Shown in pieces: positions 28,025 to 40,029 of a DNA stretch of 64,000 nt. Source of the DNA: Zygnema cylindricum (taxonomy: Eukaryota; Streptophyta; Zygnematophyceae; Zygnematales; Zygnemataceae). The number at the start of each line of letters is the position of its first letter. The stretch's first letter is position 1. Position numbers and translations under genes: made by a program. The stretch spans positions 62,001 to 126,000 of the forward strand of contig JBBHKE010001523.1 in NCBI GenBank assembly GCA_037447655.1, given 5' to 3'. The notes under the pieces are model-generated. The model was not told the DNA's origin and did no database searches. It saw nothing but the letters and a program-made list of their open reading frames with translations.

Positions 28025-28222
28025 CACCTTGAATCGTTATTATACTTATGTACTCTATATCGGCGCCCCAAAATTTTGACATTGATACCTTAAATAAAAT
28101 AAATTATACTATTTAAGGACGTGGACCATAATCTGCCACGTTTCCGGCACTAAATTAGCATCAATGACACTAATTAATTTTTGACACTAATAATTTCTTT
28201 AGTCTAATAACGATTCACGGTG
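28025..28222. mobile_element. TA-flanked MITE, short subfamily (198 bp)
   Basis: CACCTTGAATCGTTATTAT...ATAACGATTCACGGTG, TA at both edges. Nearly identical in body to 6352-6549. It directly follows the perfect inverted repeat ACTATACTGTA / TACAGTATAGT at about 27994-28018. Confidence 0.85.
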
Positions 28223-28436
28223 TAATGGAAAAGTGAATTACAATACATAATACAGGATAATACACAGTCAATTATGGTACGTAAAGCACTAAAGTGCCAT
28301 AGTACAGTACTGTAGTGTACTGTACCGTACTTTGTGACTGTATTTTCAATACTTTTAGCGAATACGGGATACGACTGGACGAGTAGATGTATCGTTGTGA
28401 AAGTGTGAATTTTTCGCTTTCCATAATGAAAGTTAA

Positions 28437-28663
28437 TATCGTGAATCGCTATTAGCGTGAAAATGTTTTTTTCGCCAATTTAAAAATATTTTTTCCGTGC
28501 ACACTAGCTGGAATACTAATCTGACGGTTGCGATGGAAAGATACAGTAATTACAATATCTCACCTCCCGATAGGCGTCTCCAAAGGGAAATTGAACTGGT
28601 GTGCCCGGAGAAAAGTTGATTGAAGTGGCGAAAAAACATTCACGCTAATAACGATACACGATG
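28437..28663. mobile_element. TA-flanked MITE, about 227 bp
   Basis: Left end diverged (TATCGTGAATCGCTATTAG), right end ...AACGATACACGATG followed by TA. The interior has paired TCCGTGCACAC / TGTGCCCGGAGAA blocks and TCTGACGGTTGCGATGGAAA, placing it with 3402-3616 and 33237-33453. Confidence 0.65.
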
Positions 28664-28994
28664 TACTGTAATTCAGTAACATTATGCGCGCGGCTAGAAT
28701 CGAACGGACGACATTCAATGATAAAATAAGAGCGGACGGTCAGCGTGAGCGCCGACATCTCAGAATGGCTTTTTTGGCGGCTTTGGCCAAAAAAGTCGAC
28801 GGATGACACGTGGCAGGTTTTTAGTGGATCTAAAAAAAGAAAGGGACAAAGCCACGGCGTCGGATGTGGAAGGTACATCGCTTTAACTGGAGCCGTACTA
28901 AAGCCGTACATATATTATGCCGGCTACTGTCGGGGGAATAAGACGTACATATGAGTGTACAGGCCATACATTTATCTGTACGGTTCGTACATTT

Positions 28995-29152
28995 ATCGTT
29001 ATTGGCATTATCGCCGATAAGTAGCCGATATTATCGGCTACTTATCGGCGATAAGACCGATAGCGATATATTGTACCAATATATCGATTATCGGGTCCCC
29101 GAAAAATGGCTCATATTGGTTATCGGAAAATCCTTACCGATACACAACACTA
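28995..29152. repeat. ATCG-rich repeat ending ACACAACACTA
   Basis: Includes the perfect palindrome GTAGCCGATATTATCGGCTA with extended arms (TTATCGCCGATAA / TTATCGGCGATAA), then ends CTTACCGATACACAACACTA. Same end as 15780 and 59442. Confidence 0.6.
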
Positions 29153-30879
29153 GTTTTTTGACTTGGCTTGGCGGTGATGTCACACCGTAACTATGTTTAC
29201 AAAAGAGAAGATTTTACTTAAACCATCAGAGTACAATACATGATTACAATGCATGATAGAAGCAAAAAAAAAATTGACGTCCATTAAAGATAAGAGATGA
29301 GAATTCTGAAGGACTAGAAACATTACAAAGGCTAAGCATTCAGCGGGCTTATCAACCATTGTATCCTCATCAACCACCGTATTATTGTAGTTACTAAACC
29401 GATAGCTTTTCTTTTGTGTATTTCAATTGAGTTAATTTATACACCACAACATCCATAAGCTGCACATTTTTTTCCATATTTCCTCGAATAAAACGATTTC
29501 CTCGAATTTGGGAAGGTTTTAAAAAAGAGCATGCATTCAAATAGCAAATTGGAAAAACAATAACATCCAACAACCAATATGTATTTTCTAGTTTTCTTTC
29601 GAATTTTGACTTGAATCTTGCGAAGTGTTGCTCTTGTTTATAGGCGACATATATGCATTAGTTGTAAGAAGGTGACAAAAGATGGTGGGACAAACTCCGA
29701 GAACCTTCACCTTAAAAAAAATTAAGAGCACGATCACGCAAAAAATTGTCGAAAGAGGTGTCCAATGCCCCCAATATCATAGAAAAAATGAACTTCATTG
29801 AAAAACTTGCAATAGATAAAGCACCTTGGTACAGAATGGGACCATTCAAAGACTACAAAATAATTGGTCGTGATGCACGTAATCCCTTTCTTTGGAGGCC
29901 ATTGCGCTCGAATCCACGATGTTAGGAAGCAATGCTGCCCTCGGAAAGACCATGTCACATAGACCTTGACGACGTGTGAGAAAATGAGGTCCACTCGATA
30001 GTCAAGGACACCTTGGATTCGAGACGTAGTGGGGCGACAACACGAAAATATGGTGGGTACTTGAAAGCAAAGGATGTGGGAAATCAAAGCTTACGAAAAA
30101 GAGAAACAATAATAGTGGAAAACTCAAACAACCATGTTAAAAACCACTTGTAACGTAAAGTCAAGCCCTTTGGGCTCGAAACACAAGTGAAGAAGACCAC
30201 GTCCTTTGATCGAAGGTGGCGCTCAAATTCAACAAATGTTACGTTGTTGACAAAATGTCCATGGACTCGTAAATGACTTACGTTGATCACAAAACAGAAC
30301 AATAAACCTAGTTTTGTGCCACGGTCGACAAAAGTAAACAAGTAGATAGCAAATACTATTGAAATATTAACTATTCTCGATTCACGTGAGATACAATGTT
30401 GACTGAAACTGAAATGGCTTCTGATGGAAAACGTGATGTGATGATAGACACTACTATTGACCAACTTCCTAAGATGATCCTAGCTTTAGAATACGATGGA
30501 AAACGAGTTAGTCCACAAACCATGAAATACATGAACGATGAAAGAAAGTGGAGGTCAAAAAGGGTGTGCGGGCCAAGAAACTAGTTGTTCGTTAAAACAA
30601 TGAGAGAAGGTAGCAGACGCCACTGATTCATCAAATAGTTTTTAATGTCCTTCAAATCGGGAAGATAATTCAACAAAGGATTCGGTTTATAAAACATTTT
30701 GACGTTTTTACGCTAAGTTTAGGCGCTACTACATATGAAAAGAAATTTGATAAATTATACTTTATTTGTGTTTGAAAAGTAAATAGGGAGATTTCGAAGG
30801 TCAAAGGTGTTAAAATTTGTCAAAAAAGGTCATATTGACGAGCAATATCTAAATATCGAGTTGCCTGAAAAAATCTTAT
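29153..30879. other. No supported gene
   Basis: Two minus-strand frames (29734-30087 and 30084-30464) and one short plus-strand frame (30396-30584) are open but match no domain I recognise and have no intron or start context to support them. They may be decayed coding sequence from a mobile element. TTAAACCATCAGAGTACAAT near 29219 resembles motifs near 27235 and 45331. Confidence 0.35.
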
Positions 30880-31819
30880 GATTCTTTGTTTGAAATTCTA
30901 AGTTTGATCAGAGAGGGCTTTCACACAATCTCCATCCTCGTTGGTTGAATTCAATGTGAAAATTGTGATTCAGCCAACGGTCGTTCTTTAGGATTTAAAA
31001 GTTGTGTACAATTGGAATACGATTGGACAAATCTTCTTTCTGAGTCCCATCTCGTTTCTAAAGAAACTTTCTTGAAGATTAAAAGTTTATTTTATCCTTT
31101 TATTGCCATTTTTACTTTTCCTTTTATCATTTTTCTTACACTTTCTTTTGATTTGGCACGGGTTAGGGTTATTAAAGAAATGAAAAAGTCAACATCATTT
31201 GGGTCGGTGCCCTTTTTAAGCCTTAACGAACCAATAGGTACAAATCTTACTTTCATACCACAAAGCCGAGATTTCGTTCCTTTATTATGATGAGTATGTT
31301 GTTTATAACTTAATTATTGTGTATAACATATAAAGTTTTTTAACCGATCATAAAGTTCAGCCATGCAATTTTTTTGAGGGGATCTTGCAACTCTATTTAT
31401 ACTTCAAGTTGAAAGAAAAAATAGGAGTTAATTTTCCGTCCTATTTCATTTCCAAAAAAAGAATTTTGCCTCAAATTTGTTTTAAGCAAATGAAATTCAA
31501 CATGTTGAAGTTTAAGTTTGTTTGGAAGCTTACAATTAATAATTTTGCGCTCAAAACTAAATATTTTAAAATTTTGAATCCCAAGCTTAGAGTATTTAAG
31601 CTTTGAACCATGAGTACAAATTTTAGAACTCGAGTCCAAAATTTAGAAATTCAAATTATAAACTACGAGGCTAGAATTATCAAATCATTAAAGAATGGTG
31701 ACCCGTCTTATTGGATAAATCGATATTCAATGTGTCGATGAAATTTTTCAACCGAGTAAACAAAGAATCTTATTTTTTGAATTTTTACCCTATTTGTTGA
31801 TACATTATTTTTTCTTTGT

Positions 31820-32715
31820 GTTAGGAAGGAGAAAGGGAGGGAGGGAGGGAATAAGGGAGGGAGGGAAGGAGCAAAGTGGAAGGGTGGAAGGAGGGTTGGG
31901 AGGGAAAGAGGAAAGGAAGGGGAGAGGAAAGGAACGGGAGGGGGAAAGATGGAAAGGAAAACGGAGAGAAGGAGGTAACGAGTGGAAGGAGGGAGAGAGA
32001 GAGAGGGGGGGATGAGGGAAAAGAGAGGAAAAGAGGGGAGAGGGAGGGAGAGAGGGAAAAAGGGCGAGAGAGAGTTGGTTGTTTTTTCCCTCCCTCCCTC
32101 CATCCCTCACTCCCTTTTCCCCCTTCTCCTCCTTTTCCTCCCTCTTCCACCTTCCCTCTCCCCCTCACCCCGTCTCCACTTTCCTTCACCTAAACCCAAA
32201 CCCTCAAACCTAGAGTTTTCAACCCAAAACCCAAAAGGGAGTGGAGGGAGTGGAGGGAGTGGAGAGGGAGGAAGGGAAGGAGGGAGGGAGAGATAAAGGG
32301 AGGGAGGGGGGGTAAGGTTGGAGGGAGAGAGCTGGTAACTCTCTCCGTTTCTCTCATTTGTCTTTCTCTCCCTCCCACTCCCACCCCCCCCCCCCTCTTT
32401 CCCCTACGCTCTCTCACTCTTCCTTTCTCTAAATTTCAAGCTTTAAACTCTAAAAATTAGAGGGAGGGAGTGGAGAGAGGAGGAACGAGAGGGAGAGAAA
32501 GAGGGAGAGGAGGTGAACTTGCTGCTCTCTTTTTGTCCCTCTCTCTCACTCTCTCCATTCTCCCTCTCTCCCTCTCCCCTCTTTTCTCTCTCTCCCTCTC
32601 TCCTCTTTTCCCTCTCTCTTTCTCGCCCCCCTCTCGCCCTCTCGCTCCCTCTCCCCCTCCTCTCTCCCTCCTTCTTTTCTCCCTCCTCCCTCATCCCTCA
32701 TCCCTCAACCTTTCC
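31820..32715. repeat. Alternating polypurine/polypyrimidine domain
   Basis: Three successive units each switch from a purine tract to a pyrimidine tract on the same strand: about 31825-32070 (GGGA-rich) to 32085-32190; 32236-32335 to 32338-32430; 32458-32520 to 32526-32715. Short unique bridges mark the switches (GTTGGTTG, CTGGTAACT, TGAACTTGCTGC). All long open frames here are products of the repeat. Such symmetry can form hairpins or triplexes (general knowledge; formation here is inference). Confidence 0.8.
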
Positions 32716-33020
32716 GTCAGGTCTAAGGGTTCAGAACTACAGGTTTGGTTTTTGAGTTTATGGTTTTTGTTTTGTCCGTATGCATCGGATAATTTCCTAA
32801 TGCACATCGGATTGATATCGGGACGTCAGAATTTGGTCGGCGCATCGCATCGCTATGGGCAGATACATTACCTACCTAAATATTGAAGTGGTACATCGCA
32901 CTGAATAAATCGTCTGTCCGCTTCATAAAAATTGATGAATCGCGATGTTTTGGGATGATTTGCGAATTTGCAATACTATGGGATTCGATGCGATGTGATT
33001 TGCATCCCTACGGTACAGTA

Positions 33021-33229
33021 CACCGCGAATCGTTGTTAGGGTTAACAAATATATAGTGTTAAGAAACAATTTAGTGTGATTAACGCTAATTGGGAATCTA
33101 GAGATTTTAAAGGAAATCAGTCACTCTAATTAGGTTTTCAGATTTTTTTTAATAACTCTATTTAAGAATTAGAGTAAAAATTTAGGGGCGCCGAATTAGC
33201 GTGATTAACGCTAATAACGATTCCCGGTG
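33021..33229. mobile_element. TA-flanked MITE (209 bp) with an empty site available
   Basis: CACCGCGAATCGTTGTTAG...AACGATTCCCGGTG, with TA on both sides inside copy 1 of the large repeat. In copy 2 the corresponding place (about 59855, GCATCTCCACAATAG) lacks it, which supports insertion at TA. Confidence 0.8.
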
Positions 33230-33236
33230 TACAGTA

Positions 33237-33453
33237 CATCGTGTTTCGCTTTAGGGAATAATAAAATGTTGGCCATTTAAAAACATCTTTTCTCCGTACA
33301 CACTTGTCCGATTTTCACATGGAGACCGCCAATCGGAAGGTGTGGATCTTGGCTTTCAACCGCAACCGTCAAATCCATAATCTGACAATCGTGTACGTAG
33401 AAAAGATGCTTTAAGTGGCAGAAAAACAAAGACACTAATAGCGATACGCGGTG
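33237..33453. mobile_element. TA-flanked MITE (217 bp), adjacent to the previous one
   Basis: CATCGTGTTTCGCTTTAG...ATAGCGATACGCGGTG with TA at both edges. Separated from 33021-33229 only by TACAGTA. The interior has CTTTTCTCCGTACACACTTG and its inverse, as in 3402-3616. Confidence 0.75.
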
Positions 33454-34339
33454 TACTATAGTAAAGAAATTTTGAACATTAGATTGTTAAAATTTTCTTA
33501 CCTACCGTTTAATAAACGTCTTAATTATTGTTTTAAATGACATTTTCCCCTCTAAACGTTTTTTTCTTTAAATCTAATCGGGAGATCAACAGGCAGCGTT
33601 TCTGATAACTTGATAAGGGTATCATACCCATAAGCAACTCCGTGGCATATAACTATATATCTATTTGAGGGAAAAGGCTTGTCACGATTAGGCGATAACA
33701 TTGTACGTAACCCCGCACGAAAATATCGTCTAATGACGAATCTGCACACTGTCCCAAAACAATGCCAATATTTGCACGATTCACACTAGAAATGGATGAC
33801 GAATAAGACGAGGAAAATAATAATCCTATACCATTCAGGTAGCAAAAAAACAAAAACAACGACGCCAAACAGGCCAACAGCTTGACTGTCAACCTTTTTG
33901 GAGCGTAGCGACGGACAAAATATACGATTTGTAGGGTAGCGACGGACAAAATATACGGCCAAGTGAGTCAAAACTTGACAACTATGGTAAATCATATTCT
34001 TTTCCGGAAAACCTTTTCGGAATGTAGAAATGCGACTTTGAAAAAATAGCAAAGATGTCTCATGCACATAAAACGCACGCATGAAACGCCAAAAAAATAA
34101 CAAATATGCGCACGAAACAAAATTCAAAAGTTTATAAAATGCGTTGACCTTCTTTGACTTTATAATAAAAGAAAAAACAGAAAAAAATTTAATAAAAAAT
34201 ACTACTACAACTTAATCAAACTTAATATTTTTTCACTTGAATACACACACTATTTAATTAGGGTAACATTCCATTAGACAAAAAATAGTGTTTGTTATTG
34301 GACGCCGTAAATCTTCGTACAGTGTCGTACATAGCCGTA

Positions 34340-34624
34340 CCCTAAAAAAATTGTTTTCATACGAAACATCGTTACTGGAAAGCTGTCGGGAAGCTCCAAT
34401 GATGTAGGCGTAATTCTTGAATGTTGGATGTTTCACTTTTTGAGATCCGCGAAGCAATCGCGCACATCATCCAGTGCCCCCCAACTCTCCTCGCGAGGAG
34501 AGTTGGGGCCCACTAGATGATTGCCATTCGTTACCATTGGTACACGTGAAAAAGCAAAATAATATCTACTTTGAAGAAGCGATCACAGGCGTGCTTGTCG
34601 TACAGGCCATGTGGCGCCTGCCAC
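34340..34624 (-). repeat. Hairpin-bearing repeat, copy 1 (interrupted by element A)
   Basis: In minus orientation it shares ordered blocks with 50875-51425 and 61435-61960: TTTTTCACGTGTACCAAT, a large palindrome, GATTGCTTCGCGGATCTC, AAAAAGTGAAACATCCAAC, ATTACGCCTACATCATTGG. The palindrome at 34466-34521 is 56 bp with 28-base arms and a perfect 30-bp core at 34479-34508. Copia element A inserted at its edge; related sequence resumes at about 41250. Confidence 0.7.
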
Positions 34625-34629
34625 GCTTA

Positions 34630-35667
34630 TGCAATTCTGTGTCCTCCATTGGACTACAGAATACAGGAAGCCTCTAGATAGTATTTAACTAACCCACTTT
34701 AAGTCACGACCACTTCAGCCTCCGAAGGCAAACTGACAATTTGACTGCACCCTGTGCAGCTTGGACTCCCCTGAGTCCGTAGCAAAAAGAATCACTGAAA
34801 ACGGCCAACCAGCCGATAAGTTATGAGGCAGTAAAAATGCCAATTTGTACAAACTCTCAAAGGGAGAGGTGACTACCTACCAAAATTTTCTAAGTCCTGA
34901 TTCTCTCTAATAACTCCTATCTACTGAAGTACGGACCAATCAGATTACTGTATCGTACACAAAAGTACTACTGCCGATGTACCTTTTGTACGGCCTATGT
35001 ACGACAAGGCTATTAAGTGGACGCGTGTTTGCTTTTCATTCGTCCGTACGTTCCTCGGAATTCCTATGACCGAATGTCATCTCTCCACGTGTCTCCAGGT
35101 CATGCCACGTCACAAAACGCCAAAGTGACCACTCCGGGATTTCGGCGAATATGTGCGCCGTTGGATTTTATGTGAAACGCAATGTTAGCCGTAATAAAAA
35201 CTTGCGCGACATTTGTTCCGATGTCGAAATAAAATGCGTGGTATCCGTTTTGAATTAGCGTCGTACGACGTACTTTATGAAACTGAATCTATGTACGCCG
35301 TATACAGCTCTAGTTAAATGAACTTTATCTACTCGAACTAAATATATATCTATCACATACCATAGCACTTAGCATTGGTCCTAGTCTATTAGGATAAAGC
35401 TGACCGCTACCGGTCAACTTGACGAACTGCAGGTGCTGGGATCAAATCTCTGGTCCGTCAAGTATATTTTTAGTAACCTACTAAAAATAGCTGTTTGTTG
35501 AACTAAGGCAACCATGGATCAACCTCTCTCTCTTACCTTCAGTGACTACAACAAGTATGGGAGCTAGAGAGCGGAGGTGGAGGCAGGCTGTCCGTCCTTT
35601 TTACTTTTCTTTTTATAAAAACATATTTAAACCTAGAAAATACTCTAGAAATCTATAAATTTCAACA
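34630..35667 (-). repeat. 3' LTR of copia A
   Basis: 1038 bp. Preceded in element orientation by the polypurine tract AAAATAAGGGGAG (35668-35680). The TATA position reads TGTACAAATT instead of the TGTATAAATT of element B, so promoter function is doubtful. Confidence 0.9.
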
Positions 35668-35680
35668 CTCCCCTTATTTT

Positions 35681-38600
35681 CTAGTCTAATTTTAATTTTT
35701 CTTTCAACCCGCATTTTTCCCGACAATATTTTAGTTTAGGAGAGGGCATAGGTTTGGTCATCATGTCAGCCACCATTTCTTCATCAGGTCTATACACAAG
35801 ATTTAAAATTTTATTTCCAACTTTTTCTCTAACGAAGCTTAATCTTATGTCCATATGTTTTGCTTTGAAATGGTGTTTTGGATTGGCTGCAATTGCAATT
35901 GCAGCTTGGTTATCGCAAAAGATTTCATGCACTCCCTCCTTCATAAATCCCAGTTCTTGTAACAATGATTTCACCCACATTAGTTCTTTTACAGCAGAAC
36001 AAGACGCCATATACTCAGCCTCCATAGTAGACTGAGCAACCACCTTTTGTTGCTTACTGCTCCAACAACAAGCACCTTCCCCCACATACAAAACATATCC
36101 AGAAGTGCATCTTCTCATAGGTGCATCCCCATAACTGGCGTCACTCCAAGTGGTGATATCAGTGTGCTCCCCTCCCAAATGCAACCATAATTCTCTGGTT
36201 CCAACCAGATATCTCATGACTCTCTTGGCTGCCTCCCAGTCTCTCTTCCTAGGATCATTAAGACTCCTACTGAGTACTCCAACTGCTGCCGCTATGTCCG
36301 GCCTGGTACAGTTCATAAAATAGATTAAGCTTCCTACGACCTGTCTATAAGGGATAGACTTCATGAACTCTCTCTCCTCTGGACTCATCTGATCGTCTAA
36401 GATCATCACTCCTCCTTGTACACTCCCATCACTTACTTTTTTCAAGTCCATGGGAGTGGTACAACTCTTAGCATTTTCCATCTGGAATTTCTCAAGCATA
36501 TTACCTATTGCTTCTTTCTGAGTAAGTCTGATAATCTTCTTCCCCTATCTCTCTCCATTAGGATCCCCAAAATACATTTTGCCTCCCCTAAATCCTTCAT
36601 ATCAAATCTGCCCCTAAGATCTTTCTTTAGCCTATTGATATTCTCTAAAGACTTACTTAACACAAGCAGATCATCCACATAAATTGCAATAAAAATGACA
36701 CCATTCTCATCTTCAAACATATAGATAGAATGGTCAGAGCTGATCCGGATGTATCCCAGATCGGTGAGAAACTCATCTAGTTTCTTGTTCCACTGTCGGG
36801 GAGCCTGTTTCAGTCCATATAAAGACTTTATGAGCCTGCAGACTTTGCTCTCTTCTCCTTCTTCCACAAACCCCTCGGGTTGCCTCATAAAAATTTCTTC
36901 CTCTAACTCACCATTAAGAAAAGCAGTCTTAATGTCCATCTGGTGTATTTCCATGTCTTAGGCTGCGGCCAGACTGAGGAGAATCCTTACTGATGGGAAC
37001 CGAACAACTGGAGCAAAGGTCTCCTCATAGTCAATCCCCTCCTTTTGTGTGAACCCTTTTGCTACCAATCGAGCTTTATACCTCTCAATTGTATTATCTG
37101 GGTTCAGTTTTAGTTTAAATACTTATTTACATCCAATAGGTTTTCTGTCTGGAGGGCAATCCGCTAGTTCCCAAGTATTTGCTTCCATAATAGAAGCCAT
37201 CTCATCATTTATGGCTCTAATCCATCTTTCTTTCTCTGGACTATTCACAGCCTCTAAGTAAGACTGAGGCTCATCTGGGTGAGACAGCTTAGTTACCTTA
37301 TGGGCAGCTTGTTTTTCCTGTATCCTTTTGCTGCTCCTCCTTCCTCCCTCAAATTCTGAAGCTGGAATGGATGGAAGTCTTGGATTTCTTCTCACAGTCT
37401 CATCGGCTCCCCTGTCCATGAAAACCAATTCTTGTCCTGCTTCTTCTATCTCCTCGAAGTCCATAGGAGTATGTGAGGTTTCCGGTGAGTCTCCTGTATC
37501 TTCGATCTCCCGTGAATCTGTAATCACGGTTTCACTCATGTCCCTTTCGGGAACTACCAAATTCTCATCACTTTCAGACTCAAATCTGATCCTTATCTTC
37601 TTTGTATATTTGAAGGGGTCAAATGACTTCCCTTCATCCATGACAACTAAGTGTTTGACCAGAATGATATCTTTCTTTGCTAAGTCATAGAGTCTATATC
37701 CCTTAACATCCTCATCATATCCCACAAAGTATCCAGGTTTTCCCTTAGCATCTAGTTTCCAGTTTTTCCTATTCGTGTCAAGACTGTAAACTTGGCTACC
37801 AAATACTTTAAGGTGTGAGATATCTGGTTTCCTTCAAACCCATCTCTCATAAGGTGTCATTCCCTTTACAGCTGAGGTAAGGACTTTGTTCTTAATGTAG
37901 TTGGCACAGTTTATTGCTTCTGCCCAAAATCTCTTCCCTATTTTCTTGTCTGCCAACATACTGCGCACACTATCTCCTACTGTTCGATTCAACCTCTCAG
38001 CTACCCCATTTTGTTCCGGATTATATGGTACAGTTTTCTGGTGCTGCACTCCCTCATCTCTCAGATATTCCTCAAACTCGTTTGAGGTATATTCCCCCCT
38101 ATTATCACTCCTTATCCTCTTAATGGGGGTTTCATGCAACTTCTCACTCCAAGCTTTATATTCTTTGAAGTAAGTTGATGCTTCAGACTTTGTTTTCAAA
38201 AAGTAGACTCTAGAGTATCTAGACCAGTCATCAGTTATTGTCATCATAAACCTCTTTCCTCCAATCGAAGGTACTTTTGCAGGTCCCCAAATATCTGTGT
38301 GGACCAAATCTAACACTTTCTCACCTCTATATGTGGCGGCTTTGGGAAAGGGAAGTCTGTGAGCCTTACCTTGATCACAACCACTACAATCATCCATCAT
38401 TTCATTATCCTCAAACTGAATGCCATCTACTACCCCAAGCTTTTTCATTTCCCTCAACCTATCAAAATGCACATGCCCCAACCGCTTATGCCAAATCATC
38501 ACCTTAGGAACACCAACATAATAAGCATTATTCTTTTCATTACTCAGGTTAAGCCTAAACATTCCTTGGCTACCCTTATCTGCTGTGAAGTAAACTTCAT

Positions 38601-40029
38601 TCCCATACTTAGCTGTAAAGACTCCCTTTCTGGTGAAAGTATCAAACTCTTTGTCATCTAACACAGACGTAGAGACAAGATTTTTACTCAGCTGAGGAAT
38701 GTAAAGTACATCTGAGAATGTAAGTATAGAAGTCTTACCCTCCACTAAGACTTTCAGATCTACTGATCCCACTAGATCTGTAGTAACCACTCTCCTATCC
38801 CCATACTCTATCTCTACAGTAGGAATATTTCTTAGCTTAGTGTAGAGTTCTTTATCACGACACATATGCATGGATGCACCTGAGTCGATGATCCATCCTT
38901 CCTGTGGAGCTTCCCGAATTGCTCCAAGGGCACACTTCTGCCTCCAACGGATCTCCTTCTCCTCCAGACTCTCGTCAAGAAGAAGCTCCCCATCCTCCTC
39001 AGAGGACTCATCCTCGGTTTCTCCTGACACTTTTGTAACCACAAGTGCCTTTTTCTTCCCTCCGAAAGAACCTCCTCCACGGTTCTCTTGGAGCCTCAGC
39101 TCTGATAGCTTGACACAATCTTCAATAAAGTGTCCCGGCTTTTTGCAATAATGGCAAAGACCCTTTGGGGGCCTCTGTCCCCCAGAATGATATCTTTCCC
39201 CTCTATAAGGTTTCTTTGGGTCCTTCCCCTATCGGTCTCCTCCTGCTGCTAGAGCTTGAATGCTCTTTCCTCCTCTCCTAATCTCCATTGTGTTTTCCTA
39301 CACAAGTATCATCCTGACTACTGTGTTCCATTTCCATGAACTATTAGGCATTCCCTGTACTCGGTACACTATGTTTTCGAACTCATCTGGTAATTTCATG
39401 AGAAAGGTGTTAACTTTCATTTTCATTGTACCTGTCCACCCGGCACTTTCCATTTCCATATACAAACAAAAAAGATCATTACAGTAATCTAACATCTTTC
39501 CTCCTTTGTAAGTGTAACTTAATAGCTTTTGCTCAGCCAACTGGAGCTTCTGAATAGTTCCAGCTCTATAAATCTCCACTAAACTCTCCCACAACTCCTC
39601 GGCCTTGTAAATGTGAAGATGAGGAGTGGCCAAACCTTGAGTGAGGTGCCTCAGAATGAAGTTCTTGGCAGCCATGTTTACATCCTCCCACATTTGAGTA
39701 TCGTTCTCCACGGTCTTCACGGTCGCCGCTCCCGATACTGTGGCAATAGGAGTGAGGGGTGTCTCCTTCCTTTTTTCCTTTTCGGACACACTGCTGTCCC
39801 CATCATCTGCCTCCTCCGCTGAGGCAGCCGTTGTTGCAGAAAACCTTACTCCTCCAAATCCTAGTGGAGTTCCCGAAGGTGGACGTTTCACTTGTCCACT
39901 GACGATACCCCAGTATCGTTTTTCACACAAAGCTCCCATCATCATGGCTTCCCAATAGATGAACCTAGATCCATTGTAGGTGGGCACCCTAGAGGGTGGG
40001 CCCATAACCTGCAATTTTGTGTCCTCCAT
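35681..40029 (-). pseudogene. Copia A Gag-Pol, disabled
   Basis: Aligns throughout with the B polyprotein: Gag from 40029, protease, integrase, reverse transcriptase, RNase H, stop at 35681. In-frame stops replace sense codons near 39295 (CAG to TAG), 39231 (TGG to TAG), 37833 (GGA to TGA), 37122 (TGG to TAA) and 36958 (GAA to TAA). A one-base deletion near 36543, after the ERDRG segment at the end of reverse transcriptase, shifts the frame. The integrase motif reads RSDNRGEY instead of RSDNGGEY. The YVDD box of reverse transcriptase and the DNQAAI segment of RNase H remain. The site of the single nonsense codon of B is GGA (sense) here. As in B, the ATG lies inside the LTR and the primer-binding site is coding. 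Confidence 0.93.
39995..40009 (-). other. Primer-binding site of copia A
   Basis: GGTTATGGGCCCACC on the minus strand, immediately after the 5' LTR. It is complementary to the anticodon arm of plant initiator tRNA-Met, not to the tRNA 3' end. It is in frame within gag. Confidence 0.8.

Larger units (their letters stand above)
30880..33960 (+). repeat. Large repeat unit, copy 1
   Basis: Blocks shared in the same order and orientation with copy 2 (51640-60690): CTCGTTGGTTGAATTCAATG near 30937; GGTCGTTCTTTAGGATTT near 30979; GCCATTTTTACTTTTCCTTT near 31107; GAGTTTATGGTTTTTGTTTT near 32753; AAATCGCGATGTTTTG-like near 32940; TTTGCATCCCTA ending 33010; TTTAATAAACGT near 33508; GATCAACAGGCAGCGTTTCT near 33583. 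Copy 1 differs by an expanded purine/pyrimidine domain (31820-32715) and two MITEs (33021-33453). No intact gene was found in it. Confidence 0.65.

Noticed and set aside
29734-30464. Two adjoining minus-strand frames of 117 and 126 codons
   Set aside because: Hydrophobic, no recognisable motif; might be decayed element sequence but cannot be supported.
31708-32886. Several overlapping open frames of 70-140 codons on both strands
   Set aside because: They are products of the purine and pyrimidine tracts (Ser/Leu/Pro or Gly/Glu/Arg runs) and are equally open in several frames.
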